Assembly: GCA_034509425.1 (NCBI GenBank)
Contig: JAVTVJ010000069.1
Span: 992,001-1,056,000, forward strand
Origin: Eopsaltria australis
Lineage: Eukaryota; Chordata; Aves; Passeriformes; Petroicidae
Length of the DNA: 64,000 nt
Direction of reading: 5' to 3'
In this document: piece after piece, positions 1 to 13,297 of the stretch
Position numbering within the stretch: the stretch's first letter is position 1
Layout: each line of letters starts with the position of its first letter
Notes under the pieces: generated by a model
What the model was told of the DNA's origin: nothing
Databases searched by the model: none
Seen by the model: only the letters and a program-made list of their open reading frames with translations
Translations under genes and position numbers: made by a program

Positions 1-3000
1 AAAGAACACAGAGAGCAGGTACTGCTGTGCATGGTACACTGAGACTTTTGCATGGTAAAACAATAATGCTTTGAAAGGCAGAAGAATTACCATATCTTCT
101 TGTACTAATTGTCATTCAAAAAGGTGACCTATAAATTTCCCCCTGCTTTGAGCAGAGGTGGTGTGGTGACCTGGTCAACCCAGGTTCAAGTGTCATTGAT
201 TGGATGATGATGGACAAGGAAGAGTCCTTTGCCAGACATGAATCTACTTGACATTTCACTCATCAAGCACCTTGGGTTTATTTTCTAAATCAGCCTTTTC
301 TCTTGCTTTGCTTACAGTTTAGCAACGGTGGCATGCACGGGCACATCATCATGTTTGCATCTGGTCACAGCTCTTGGGAGCAAGCACAAAGGAAGAAAAG
401 CCTAAGGATAATTTTCAATCCACATAACTTTTAAATGAATGGGGTGAGCAGCAGCCAGGACTGAAACACTGAGAAAATCACATCATTAGGAACTTCAAAA
501 GAGGAGGACTGCAAAGCCTCTCTTGCAGCATCATCAACTAATTTGTCTTTCCTTTGGGAATACTTCTGTTCAAAACCCTAGAAAATAATTCAAAACTATG
601 ATAACAGTTTGAGAAAAAAGTCAAAGTGATCACCTTAATCAGGCCCTTTTGAAGTTAAATGTACCCCACTTCAAGACATGTAAAGTATTCTTAATATAGG
701 CAAACATTAAACAGATGATGTGCAGAAGTCTGTGTCTTTCACTACTCTTGTGTTTACAGACAGGATTACAAATCCATGTTCTCTACTGAAATCATGCAAT
801 CAAACCTTTCAAACTTGCGGTTTAATTACTACTGCTTCCTGAAATGTTTAACAGGTTGCAGGCATTATGACACAGTTTTAACATCTGCCTTTCCAGTTAA
901 ACAGGTATAACCCTGAGTGTGAACTGAGTAGGAGTAGCGTACTGACATGGAACTGAGTGTTTTGGCCACTGAGAAAATGTGTCCCTTGAACCAAATTGCT
1001 ACTGAAAATATGGTACAGTCCCCCTCACCTTCCCATGCCAACAGAGGTGCAGCTTTATTACGACAAAAGTGCTTCATTTCGATATGAATAACTGACAATC
1101 AATAAAGTGAATGTACTACAACACTCCTCCTGCATCAGGAGCAGGGAGCATGTCAGCCCAGCCACTTCAATATAAAATATTGGCAGAGTGGGCACCATTG
1201 TGTGGTCAGGCCTGCTGGTGGCCCACCCCGGGGCCAGGAGACACAGAATGGCCTGGGGGAGTCAAAGGGAGCAGAGCACTTCTGCTTATCAGGAGGTGGC
1301 TCTCTCCTATCAAGCAGACTGAGCCCCACGGAGTGCAAAGCCTTTTCAGCACTGATTTGCCCTGTCAGGATGACAGGCTTATCTGAGACCTCCCCATGGC
1401 TGGCTAGGAGAGATATCCAGGGTCTGGTGCGTTGAGGCACCGCTCCTTCCTTCACAAACTTACCACCAGGGTTGAGCTCCCATATGCTATCCTTCCCAAC
1501 AGTGACAGCAAGTGGTTTGGCTAGCTATACCATGCTGTCAAGGCCCTACACTAATATAGAATGAAGCTCTGAATACAACTGGTTCAAATTTGCAAAGGAA
1601 ATGTTTGTTCAGTACAAAAAGCAGCTTTGGTTCAACTGAAAAAATGGACAAATTCATGCCAAGTTTAATGATATTTTCTTTTCCCAGAACAGTTAAAACG
1701 TTTCATCTGTTATTCAAGAATGTTTTAATTTTTCCAGGAAAGAGAAGGTCTAAACCTCTCCCCTCTGGGCCCTAGTGTCTGAATGAAACATCCTTGTTCT
1801 ACAATGTTGATTTTTGTCTTTTAAGGGTGAAGGATGTAAATTCACAGGGAAAACTGAGAGTACTTTTGGGTGATGCACTATTTCCATTCAGCTTGTAGAC
1901 TGTAAAATGAGTTTTCTGAGCTCTACTAATGTGAATACCTGCTCTTCTACTAATGCAGCATGATAAAAAATCTTGAAAGAAATAAACAATTCTGATACAT
2001 GCAAGAATACAGAAGAATGGTGTTTGGCACATGCTGTTGAGCAAGCAAAGACTGAACATCAGGTATGAGATGATGGAAGAGCAATCCAGGAGGCACTGGC
2101 ACTGCTGATTTAGTTGCATAATTTAACAGGTGAAAGAGAGAGAATATCAGTTCCCTGGCTAGTTTTGCAGTTGTCTTTGGTAAAGTGCACAGTGTCTGCG
2201 CAAACTAACAGGAATCCACAAAATATGGCTGGGTAGAAGTAAGCTGCAAGTCAAATCCAGCATGATGCAGTGGTTTGGAAGCATCAAGGCAAAATATAAG
2301 CATGCCCTTGTCAAGGGCCCATGAATGATTTTTATGAGGACAAGCCACCAGTCCCCATCATGTGGATAACAGAAATTCCTTGCAGGACAGATGAGGCCTC
2401 CTGTTGCACAGCCTGGTGTCTGTTCCAGCGAGAGCTCAGCATGGCCCTTCCTCCTGCAGATGCAGTTATAGGATTTTCCTCCTTTACATGACTGATAATT
2501 TTCAGGATACCTTCAAGACCTTCATATATCTGACACCTTTATCCCACTTTAAGACTTGGACGAAATTAGTTAGGAAGCTCAGAGAAGAAGGAAGGACAGG
2601 AAGACGAAGGCCTGACTAGTAAGTGGACAGACAGAAAACATGGGATCAGTGCCACGTGTGACAATCAGCCAAGTAGAGAGATACCACCTCTTACCCTAAA
2701 AGCCATGCATTATTCTTCCCTTGCCAGTAAGTCATGTCCACCTTCCTCAGTTTCTCTTTTTGTTTGTGTGTTGGTTTAATGAAGAACGCCGCTAACCTAA
2801 ACCTAAGTCTAGTTTAAGCTTCAGAACAAACTTGCTATTTTAAATCTCTACATCTTTGAAAAAAATGGCATGTTCTGGAGTATTATGCAAATATTGATCA
2901 TGGCAAATAAATACAAAAACAGCAGAGCAAACCTGGCTGGATGCAAAGCAGACATTGTAAGGAAGAACACTGTCTTAGATTAAGCCTGCAGCATTTTTCT

Positions 3001-6000
3001 TGAAGACATATTTTCACTGATACATTTTAAAGACATTCTCAAATGAACAGCCATAATTAGAAAATGAATAAAACCCAGAGCACATGTTTTAAAGGTTTAC
3101 AACACCCCATAGACAGCTCTTTCTTTGTTCGCCTTTCCTCAAAGCCAGCCTGAAGTGGCACTGCAACCTGACTGCTCCTCTATGATTTTTTGCAAGTTCA
3201 GCCAATAAAAAGCTAGGAATTTCCCATCTTTGGTTATGAAAAGGAAGTTTCCAAGATTGGAGTCACTGATAAACTGAATAACCCCTCTCAAAATTGCCTT
3301 ATTACTTCCGTCCCCTTCCCCAAGCTTTGAGCAGAATAAAATATTTATATGCATCCTGGCAACAGCCCAACTCAAAAATATTATACAGCTGGTCCTATTG
3401 ATTCCAAGTCCTGTGGAATAAATGTCTAGCCATGTGAGTAATGGAGACAGAAATAACAATCCAAATTATAATATTTAAAATGTGTGTTTTAAATATGCAT
3501 AAAAATTCTCAAGTAATGAGCTTTTATCTTTTTGTTTTAATCACAGCTGTAATACATGGTCTTACCCTGATTTTAAATCTTCACAGAATAATCCCATACA
3601 TGCTAAAGGATATGCCTTTCTGATGGCAGGAAGCAATCTTGTTTGGACCATTTCTACATGCATTTCCTTAATAACAACTATTACAACATTCTGGATTTGA
3701 GATGGCCTATACAGCTTTCTTTCCTTTGATTTTACCCTTTAGATTGTAGCATAAATGCTATGTAAAACATTTCACTGTCTAATTTTAGAACAGAAACTAT
3801 GTCTACATAAAAAGGGATTTTTTTAACTGGCTGAGAAAATTAAAAAAATTCAATGCCAACTAAACTGTGAATGAAGCCCAGGGCACTTGCTAAATACATT
3901 TTGCTTTTTAAAAAAGGCATATAAACAAAAATCTTTCACAGCAAGTCTGCACTTAAATTTACATTGGGAAAATGTATATGAATTCTCATGCACATGAAAT
4001 GAAATGATTCTCAGGACTGGTTTGTCTGAGTAAGCAGCAGCTATATGAGCTTTGAAAGGAAAATTTATCTGGAGGAAAAATTATTTTTGCCAAAATGATT
4101 AAGCATTTGGGAATATGACTGTCAAAAAAGAACTGCAAACTTTCTTGGTTAAAATCTTTATTGATTAAATTCCTGTGAAAATATTCATAGGACAAAGCCA
4201 TAAACACATTTTCTATTCCACAATGCAATGAAAAAAAAAAATCAAATATATCAAAATAACATTATGAGTAACTGTAAATTTCAGTCAGATCTGATGATAC
4301 AATAAATTTCATGTGTAGGAGAAAAATGATGGTATTATATTTAGGAAACATATACTTCCTAATGTTTCATTTAGGAAGCATACATTTTTAAAAAAGTACT
4401 TTTTCTCTGAAAGGATTCAAAAGCATTTTTTAGAAATGCAAATTAGGCATAAAATGGTGAAAGGCTTTTTTTAAGACCTTTTTGAAGCAGTTGTAGATGT
4501 GTCACAAGACATAAGACACATGCTGTTCTCCATTAAGACTCAAAGCAGAACAAAGCATAGGACAGAAGGTGTAAAGGGAAGGAGGTATATGAAAGATTTG
4601 TCTTTGTTCTTGCTATAGAATAACAAAGCTGGTTCTTTCATCAGATTTTTGTCACTAAGCAGAGGCACAAACTCCCCTCCTCCTGCAGTAGGCCAGGGTC
4701 TTGATGTATAGCTCAACTGTACAAAAATTTAGAAAAATCCAAGCAGCACCTTTTATGTCACCTTTTAAGAATTATTGTGCAAATGAGTTACCAGGATTAT
4801 TACAGAATAAAGGGTCATCATCTAGCCTGGAAGAAACTACCAACCTGTGTAAGAGTTTGGATCTGACTCCTGTGAATCCCTGAGATGTGCCACTGTATTT
4901 CCACTATGAATCACATAGCTTTTGTTTGACTGGAATCAATAAATTGAAAATATGTTATTCAACTGAGTTACTACTTAACATGCTATTTTTCAGCTGAATC
5001 ACCAGTCTTACCAGTGTGTGCAAACACTCTGTGACTATCTCTTAAGCACTAGCAGAGACTGTGATAATGATATGCCTGCTACTTAGACATCATTTCCTTA
5101 ATAACAAAGTTACATGGAGAAGACTACTCACAGCTTGACAAGCAGTTCTTATTTTTTATTACTAGCAAGGTTTTGTTTGATTTTCAGACTTCCTAAAAAA
5201 ACACACCTTCCTAAGGAAGTCTGCTGAACAGCCACCTGGTCCTCAGTTGTTCTGATGTTAACACCCACCATGGCAGCCTGTGAAAAAGCTAATTCTTCTT
5301 TCACCTCAGGAAATTACTGAAGGTAGCAGGCTACCCATAATTTGAAGACTTGAGAAATTAAAATATTCTGATCTTTGGGAAGATAAGGCTAAGTATCTCA
5401 TTCACATTTTTATTTGATTTAGCAAAAAACGATTGGGACATTGCAAGGTGGAATATTTATTTCAATTAAGTTTTATCTCATCTTGCTTTAATACTGGTAA
5501 ATCCAGCACAGAGGAAAGACCATTTGTCTATATATTAACTAAGAAAAGGTTCACCTAGTCAGTGCTAACTACTGTAATCATCCCTTATTTGTAAAATTAG
5601 GCTCAGCAGTTTTTGAATGAAAAGATTTTAAGGATTGGAAGTGGCATTTAGAAACAAAACCATTTCTTCAAAATCAAGCTCAGCCCTCTTGCTTGACTAG
5701 AAAACTGCTCCTTCTCTGGAACTGACACCATCCTTGGCTTAAAAGCTGTTAAAGGTCTCACTCAATAGAGCACATAAATATAACCATATGGTACAAAGAA
5801 ATGGAGTCACTGTAGAGAAAAGAGACTAACAGCCTGTTTTCAAATTCTCCCTGGTCAGAAACTGCTGAAAAGCAAGTGCAGCTTAATCCTCATCCAGAGC
5901 CATACCTCTCCAGGGAATCTGAGGCTCAGTTGGTTTCTGCTCACAGTACAACCATCTAAAGCTATGTCGTGACAAATGAGAGGTGAAGTCGACTGATATC

Positions 6001-9000
6001 CTAGCAGGCCGACAGTACACAGATTTGGTCAATCATAGAAAAAAGAGATTGCACTGCTGCACACTATTTCAGCTCAGAATAATTAGTTTCAGAGACATCC
6101 TTTCCAAAAAAAAAAGGAAAATTTTGAATGCAGACTAAACTAGTTTGTAATTAGTGTGTTTACCACTTACAAGGCAATTGAAAAAAAAAGTTTTAGTAGT
6201 TTGTTATGCCCCAGAAACAGTAATTTTTTGAGTCTAAAATTCTTCATGTAGAAAATGTTAATGAAACGGTCATGCATGTTTATGTCCAGTTCACTGGAGA
6301 CAGTGTTCAAAACCAGCTTGTTCTAAAATTTTTACCAAATTTAACTGGCAAAGCTCACTGGAAACTTAGTTTATTTTCCTTGAGAGGTTAGGTAAGCAAA
6401 CTGAAACCACTAGAAGCAGTATAAACCGCCAAGGCCAAGTTATTAAAAGAACTTTCTACATCTCCTTTCAGGATATTTTAGTCTATAAATTGCGCCATTC
6501 TGCTCCCGTCATCCTGCAATGTCTGTCTGGATTGTGCAGTCTCTGATCAGACAAGTACATCTGACAGTAATTTGTATATTTAAGGAGACTACAATGTACC
6601 CTGGAAAGATGTGAATTAGCAGGACAGAAGACAGCTGCCCCAACAACCGTTTCACCCTCTTTATGAGCTTACTGCACTGCCTGTTTTCACTTCAGGAGCC
6701 ATACTAACTACAGCATTATATTTTTCCTCTTCTGTGGTAAGCATTTGCTCTCCTGTTCTGTCTTTGAGGGAGGAAACAGCTCTCAGATAAAAGATGAAGT
6801 TTGTCCTGCGGTTCCTCTTGTCTGGTCATCTGCAGCAGAGCCACACACATGGAGAGTTCCAGCTTTTCAGGACAGTTAATGTTATTTATGTTGTTTGTCT
6901 GGCATCCCCAAAAGTGGCCTCTGAGCAGGCTGTGCCCATATGATGCCTCCACAACATGAATTTTCTACATGAACTTTCTCAACCACTCCCTCAGATATTG
7001 CTTAGGCTTGATCAGGATGGATGCAAACATAAGCAGGTGTCTTAAGAAGACATTTTATTTGAGAGGGGACAGAAGTACTCTGTCCTCAAAGGAGAGAAAA
7101 GGACAGGTTTTCCTATTGCAGAGACAAACACGGTTCTTATTTGATAAGCTATCTTTGCTCTTCCTTCTGTTTATCTTCCTCATGATGTCCTGACAGGAAG
7201 CCTGGAAGAACAAAAAACTCCACAATACAAGTGTTTCTTCCTGCTGTTTCTGCTTCAGGTGCTGGCATACTGGGAGTGACCCCCCAGCTTAGTGCTTTGG
7301 GAGAGGAAAGGTGCTGGAGCTACCCACACACTGCCCTCAAACTATGCTCTCCCTTTCTGTGTTTCCTTCTGATTCCTTGGGGTTTCTCTGAAGAAACACG
7401 AGGAGTATTGCAAAATTCTCTAGTAAATCTTTGAGCCTTTTGCTGAAATAAACTTCTTTCAATGACACAAACAGGTTTTGTTAAAAAACCCCAAAATCTA
7501 TCTGAGGAAAATTTTCTCTCGGCTGATTGAAATTTCTGCTGGGAAGATAATTCCTTTTTCTTTCTCTTTTTATGCCTATCCCCACCAACCACTTCATATT
7601 TTCTATCTCATTAGTGGAAGATTCAGGTGATTTACAGTCACCCCCAAATGATACGGTATTCCATCATAAATTTTACCTGAGCAAATGGCTCCTTAGCAAA
7701 AATCTCTGCAAAGCTTTCATTCTAAACAAAACAAAATGGGACTACCCTCTCTTTTTGGTTTTTAAGCTGAAATAATTGAACAGGTGGTAGACTTAAGCCT
7801 AATAACCCAGGATAATGAACTACATTTTCACATTGTGTGAACAGGGGAGAAGAACCCAGAGAATGAGAGACCAAATAATTTCTATGAATACGCACCCTAT
7901 TCCTCACACAGACATAGTCTATAGCAATATCTAGGCAATTTCTGTTCTCCTTTCCTCCTGTTCTAGTTTCATCCTTGAATACTTTTGAAGCAGGGGATAC
8001 TCAAGTGCTCAACTGGTTGTTTGTTTTTTTGAAAGACAATATAAGTCCTGTCTCCATGCTTTCTAACAGTCAAAATAAAAATTAAAGTGATATTAAGAAA
8101 TAAAAAAATACTCAGCTATGTTTATAGACAAATCTTGCTCTGAGATTCTGTCAGTATCTTGCTAGATGCATTGTGACTAAGTGCTGCTTTAAGAAAATAA
8201 AAATAAAGAAATCATTAAAAATGTATTGTATCTGTTCAATTCAAGGCCCTAGTAATCAACTTCAGACCCCCAAGGTCACTTGGCCATCTTGTGATTACAA
8301 CAGCAACTTCAGCGCTTGGTATTGTCCTACGGCTGTGGCAGGTCAATGGAAAAATGTTCTTTAAACACCATAAGCATCTGATTGTGCAATACCTAAATCA
8401 GTGTCATTGATTATTCACAGTGCTGGACCGCTCAAAGCTGGGGAAGTAATTAGGGCTTTTTGTGTGGATTATCCACTGAGAAAAGGTCAAATAACTACAA
8501 ACAGTGTCAGAAAACAGGAGTCACCAAGGACCTCAGCCTCCGTGACCAGTTAAGAAATGCTAAAGCAGGGTTTGATAATGATGTGCTTATGCCAGGTTCT
8601 ACAGGATTTGATCATTCTGTCATAGAAATCCAATGAAGCATGAGTGATGGCTACTTTTTCCTTTGAAGCTTGCCTCAGGTCCCTGATGCCCGTCAAGCAA
8701 GTTTGTCAGTGAAACTTGACTGAGAAGAATTTAAAAGGCAGTTTTTGTTCCGAGGGGAAATGTACATATGTATATGTATATACGTGTGGGTGTGTAAGTA
8801 AATGACTGACCAGTCATTTTAGACACATACTTTCTAATTTAGATCAATATACTTGTTTTGCTCCATATTTTGTCCTCCCTACAGAAAAACCTGCATTTGC
8901 CAAAGGGCCATGCTGCATCGTCTCACAGATCTTTTATCAGAATACACCTCCCAACTCTCCAAATGGGAAGTCTGTACAAAGAACAGCCTTCTGCCTAATG

Positions 9001-12000
9001 ACTTTCTCCCTATTGAAATGTGAGAAGCAATAAAAGAAGTCTCTAGTTTTGTAACAGCATTTCCAGCGTTTGCTGAGTTTACAGGGGTACTGCTACTTAG
9101 CAACACCTTGTAAATTTAATTGCTAAGCCAGGGTGTACAAAGCATTCCAGTTCCATATGGGAGCCATTCCTTACAGACCTCCTTCCCTGGGAGTTCCCAA
9201 TGTTGTAAATCTCTTCCCCTCCTCCCGTCTCTAAATTGCACTAACACTTTGGATGATTAGAGCTGCAGCAGCGATCAACATTTCCCCTAGTCATTCCTTT
9301 CCATTGATCATTTAAATGAGGGATTATTCTGTTTTCCCATTTTAGCCCATGGATCAATTGTTTAAAACAATAGATGGAGGTTAGTTCAGAAAATTGGTGC
9401 ATCAAGAGAAACACACAAAGACTCTTTGCAGAAGGAAAAGTTACGTTATATTAAAAACCAATGAAAGAGGACAAACAACAAAAGGAAACTTAAACAAATA
9501 AGGAATAGTAGTAGCTAACAATATGTAGATTTGGCAGAGTAAAAGCAGGATCTAGTAATGCCTGTAGTGAAAATACTGGAAGGGACAGTAGGATGGCACT
9601 ACTCAAATGTAAGTTATAGGGGAAATTCACAACCCTCTGGCTTCTACTTCATCATGGAAGAGTATTTCAAGTGTGCAATGAATGCTTGAGGGCTTTATTT
9701 TTAATGGAAGTCTTATGCCACTGGAAAGAGAATTGGAAGACAGACAAACTTTTGACAGGCTGAGCAGCTGGGTCATCTTGTCGGACTTGATGGATAAAGA
9801 GCTTGGAAAGATGAATAGCTCATCTCTGGCTCATCCAATATCTACAGGTAGACATGTAGGTATTTAATGGGGTTATAATCCTTGGACTTATGGTTTTGGC
9901 AAAAGAAAATAACTTGTCCTGGTAGAGACAGCATGCTTAAATCTAACAGGGTGGTCTATTTTCTTTAAAATGTCTGCTTAAAAATTGTTATCTGGTAAAT
10001 TTCCATGTCACTTTCATCTTAGGACCCCCATTGAACTCAAACTTTAATGATGTGGAATAAATATTTCATGACCACAACTTAAGTTAGGCCCAGTGCTATC
10101 AGGTAGGACTGCAGCCCAATTAATATATAATAAATTCCACAGGGTGATTAATTTACCTTTAGTGTTCTTTAATTTGTTATGGTTCTATATTTGTCACAAT
10201 ATTAGATATCAGGTCCAGGTGTTTTGCAGACCTCTGGAACATTTTTATTTGGCTTCTATTTTTTTTTTTCCATCTCCTTTCTTTCTACTGGGACTAAAGG
10301 GCTCAGGTACAAAGTAGGAGGAGTGATGAACAGGCAAAAAGCCATAACACACAGCGCCAGCTACAGCTTCTCTTTGCCACTGTGATGTTCCAGACCTTCT
10401 GATACTTTGTAGGACAGTTTATAATTTGAACAACTGTTACTTAGAAATGTATGCTTGGGAAAAAAAGAAATTAGATAGGAGATATGAGGGGAGAGAAAGA
10501 GTGTAACTTAACATTTCACGTTATTCAAAAATTCAATCCAGAGTAAAATTATGTAGACATCACTCAAGCCTTAGAAGAAAGATCTACTGTAGAAATCATC
10601 TATTCATGACATCTTATTTCCCATCCCCAAAATCCCAGGAAAGAGCAATGCAGCATCTCTGTTGAATTTATCACGAAAGGGCACTACTGTATGCTGCACA
10701 AGGGTGCTGGCACCATAGGTGCAGAGAGTTACAAGTGGCCAAATTGATGCAAAGCAGAGAAGCCCCTGATCCATGCATTTCCATGGCTCTTGAGGCACTA
10801 ACAGCCAGTGGGAGGGTGCAGGAAGGCTGAGGCAGCAGTGCTGAGTTGAGCTGCACAGCAGTCCTGCCTGCTGGGCACAGGCTGAATCAAGAGAGAATCC
10901 ATATCCTCTGGCTGCTCTGCACCTTGTCTGTACTGTGTCCAAATACTTGGGCAAGAAACAAACATGGCTTAGAGCAGACTTGCCATTCCAGGGCAAATTT
11001 GGAAGCTGTTCTGTTCTGCAGTTAATCCTTACTGGGATTAGGAGCTTTATCACTATCTCCTGTGTAACTGTGACAGGGAGATTCCACTACGGCCCTTTTA
11101 TCATCCATACACAACAGAGAGGATTTGAGTTCTGGCACCTGCCTTTATTCCAGTCAGTAAAAATAAGTATTGCTTAACTATTTTATCAGACTTTTATTTT
11201 ATTTCCCACTATGACTTACACAGTAAAACTTTATTGTAACATATTGCAACTTAAGGTATATAGCTCTCCTATCAACAGCTGTATTCTGATTTGTAGTCCA
11301 ATAAACTTTCTTGCTGCAGATTTCATGTGTACAGTTGTGTTGAGGTGTAATATATCACCACAGCATTTTTAAACTCAGAGCAATAATGTATTCAATTAGG
11401 CTGGAAATAAAACATCTAGTTTTCCTTACAATAAATCTTTTACTAAAACCTCTACATCACATGTTCAACAAGGAAATAATACATGTCATTCAGACTAAGG
11501 GTTATTGTAGACTGCTGAGGAAAACATGAAATTCTGGAGGTTTCATCAGTCCTGTGAAATCCTGCAACACAGTAAGTGTACAAATTAGAAAAGGATGTAA
11601 TATGTTACTAATGACACCTCTTGGGATATTCTTTGAGCCCATATTTACTGTTATGATCAGTAGGCTCATTTAAGCTGCAGGAGTTGAAAAGTAATACTAA
11701 AGCTGAGTGAAAAACACCTCTGAGCTCATTAGATGTGGCTGTAATTCAAACTCAGAAGGTGTTTCTTTTCTTCTCTGTCATTCTTCATATTACTGGAAAT
11801 ATAGTGCTTGAGCTCCTAATAAAAGCATTATACATGATCACATCTCTACAGTCCCTGCAAAACACGTTTACACCTCGACATCTGTAGCAGTGCCACAGCC
11901 TGAGCAGCACCCTAATTCACCCCAGATGTCTCTTTAAAGGAAATACTGTAGTAGGGCTACTGTTCATAATATTTTCTGAGTCTTTATTACTTTGAAAGAC

Positions 12001-12119
12001 TTTGATTTTTCAAGTGCCACAGACATTTGCAGTCATATTTTTTTCTTATGGAAGAAAAAGCTATATCACATGTTTAAATGTGAATAAAGATTTTGGTTAT
12101 ATTCACCCCTGGAAACGTC
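1..12119. other. Upstream intergenic DNA, no gene recognised
   Basis: AT-rich noncoding sequence. Short open frames on both strands (longest about 106 codons) show no family match, no splice-supported continuation and no codon bias that I could see. A somewhat GC-richer stretch at 1110-1460 and another at 10640-10930 are open in several frames but unrecognised. No RNA gene was seen. Confidence 0.7.
8764..8806. repeat. Alternating purine-pyrimidine stretch
   Basis: Imperfect (TA/TG) alternation: CATATGTATATGTATATACG followed by TGTGGGTGTGT. A simple low-complexity tract with some Z-DNA potential. Confidence 0.6.
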
Positions 12120-12480
12120 AGTTGGTGAATATATATCTGTCCCTATCCATCAGCTGCGTTATATAACAAGGATTTCATTATATGCAGTCTCTGTGCAGCA
12201 GAGCACACACACTTGCGCCGGTATTGTATCGGATATTGCTTTGAGCACTCTCAGAGAGCGGCGTGCCAGAGCTCTTTACCCACACTTCAGTCAGCATTTT
12301 GCCGGCTCAGAAGCGTGCCAGATGGTCTGCAGTGTTTGCTGATGCTCGCTTCACAGCCAGCACTGTGGTAAATGGGACTCCACGAGGATGGGTCCCCAAA
12401 CAACTCCCTCCCTCCCTTTCAGATAGAGTGGCGCAGATGAGGGGCTCAGCAGACATCCCAGCACAGCTGTGAGGAGGAAA
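12120..12480. other. CpG-bearing patch in upstream DNA
   Basis: A local rise in CpG count (GCGCCGG, GAGCGGCGTGCC, TTTGCCGGC, CACGAGG) within otherwise CpG-poor sequence, preceded by a TATATAA element near 12160. No convincing gene was recognised in the open frames here. It could be a regulatory element or the remnant of an orphan promoter. Confidence 0.3.
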
Positions 12481-12663
12481 AAATCCAAACCGAACTGCAG
12501 GGATGCACAATACCAAAAGCACCAAGAAAAGCCAAAATCTCAGGTCCAGATTTCTATAGACATGCAGGTTTCCCTGGTCAAAATTATACCTACACAAAAT
12601 CTGACCCATGCTATCTGTACTTACCCCAGAGTCCATAAAGGAGCGTGATCAAAGTCTGGCCAC

Positions 12664-13297
12664 CACAGAGCCACAAAATGTTTGAGGTTGGGAGAAACCG
12701 CTGGAGGTGATCTAATCCAACCCTCCTGCTCAGAGCAATGTCAGCTGGGGCAGCTTGCAAATTGAACAGTCAATATTTCCCAGTCTAGTTCCATTTATTT
12801 TCAGAGATGGAAGTTCTGTGACCTCTCTGGGTAAACTTGTTCTAGTGTTTGACCATCCTCAGACTTCTGCAAGCTGAATAATCCTCCCTTTCTCCTTGTG
12901 CATCAGATGCTCTTTTCCTTTAGTTTTCTTCATGGTCTTTTTCAGAACTTGCTCCAGTGGGATCAAGTCCATCATGTACATGGGAGTCCAGAATTGGACA
13001 CAGCACTTCAGGTATGGCCTCATCAGTTCTGAGCAGAGGAAAATAATTACCTTCCTCAACCTGCAGGTTATCATCTTCCTAATGCAACCCAGGATGCTGT
13101 TAGCCTTCATAGCCACCCTTCGTTGCTGGCTCACGCTCAGCATGGTGTCCACAGGGATTGTGAAATCCTTTGCTGCCAAGCTGCTTTCTGGATGGTCACC
13201 CCCAGCCTGTAATTGGTGCATGGAATTATTCCTCTTCAGCTGCAGAACTTTGCAATGCCCCTCATTGAAGTGCAGGACTTTGCGCTTCCCCTCCAGC
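12664..13297 (-). mobile_element. CR1 LINE fragment with reverse-transcriptase C-terminus
   Basis: Avian CR1 retrotransposon remnant in reverse orientation. The left part matches the CR1 3' portion (GAGGTTGGGAGAAACC then CTGGAGGTGATCTAATCC). On the minus strand about 13221-12890 still translates to the end of the CR1 ORF2 reverse transcriptase, with MKANSILGCIRKMI and LMRPYLKCCVQFWTP readable. The copy is 5'-truncated and internally shortened and lacks the catalytic part, so it is inactive. The exact right end is uncertain. Its divergence suggests an old insertion. The + strand frame at 12896-13387 is its antisense shadow. Confidence 0.92.

Noticed and set aside
121..182. Possible nuclear-receptor or retinoic-acid response element (GGTGACCT and TGACCTGGTCAACC)
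   Set aside because: The half-sites do not form a proper DR2 or DR5 arrangement.
10604..11053. 149-codon open frame on the minus strand in a slightly GC-richer stretch
   Set aside because: Cysteine- and leucine-rich translation without any family resemblance. Probably chance.
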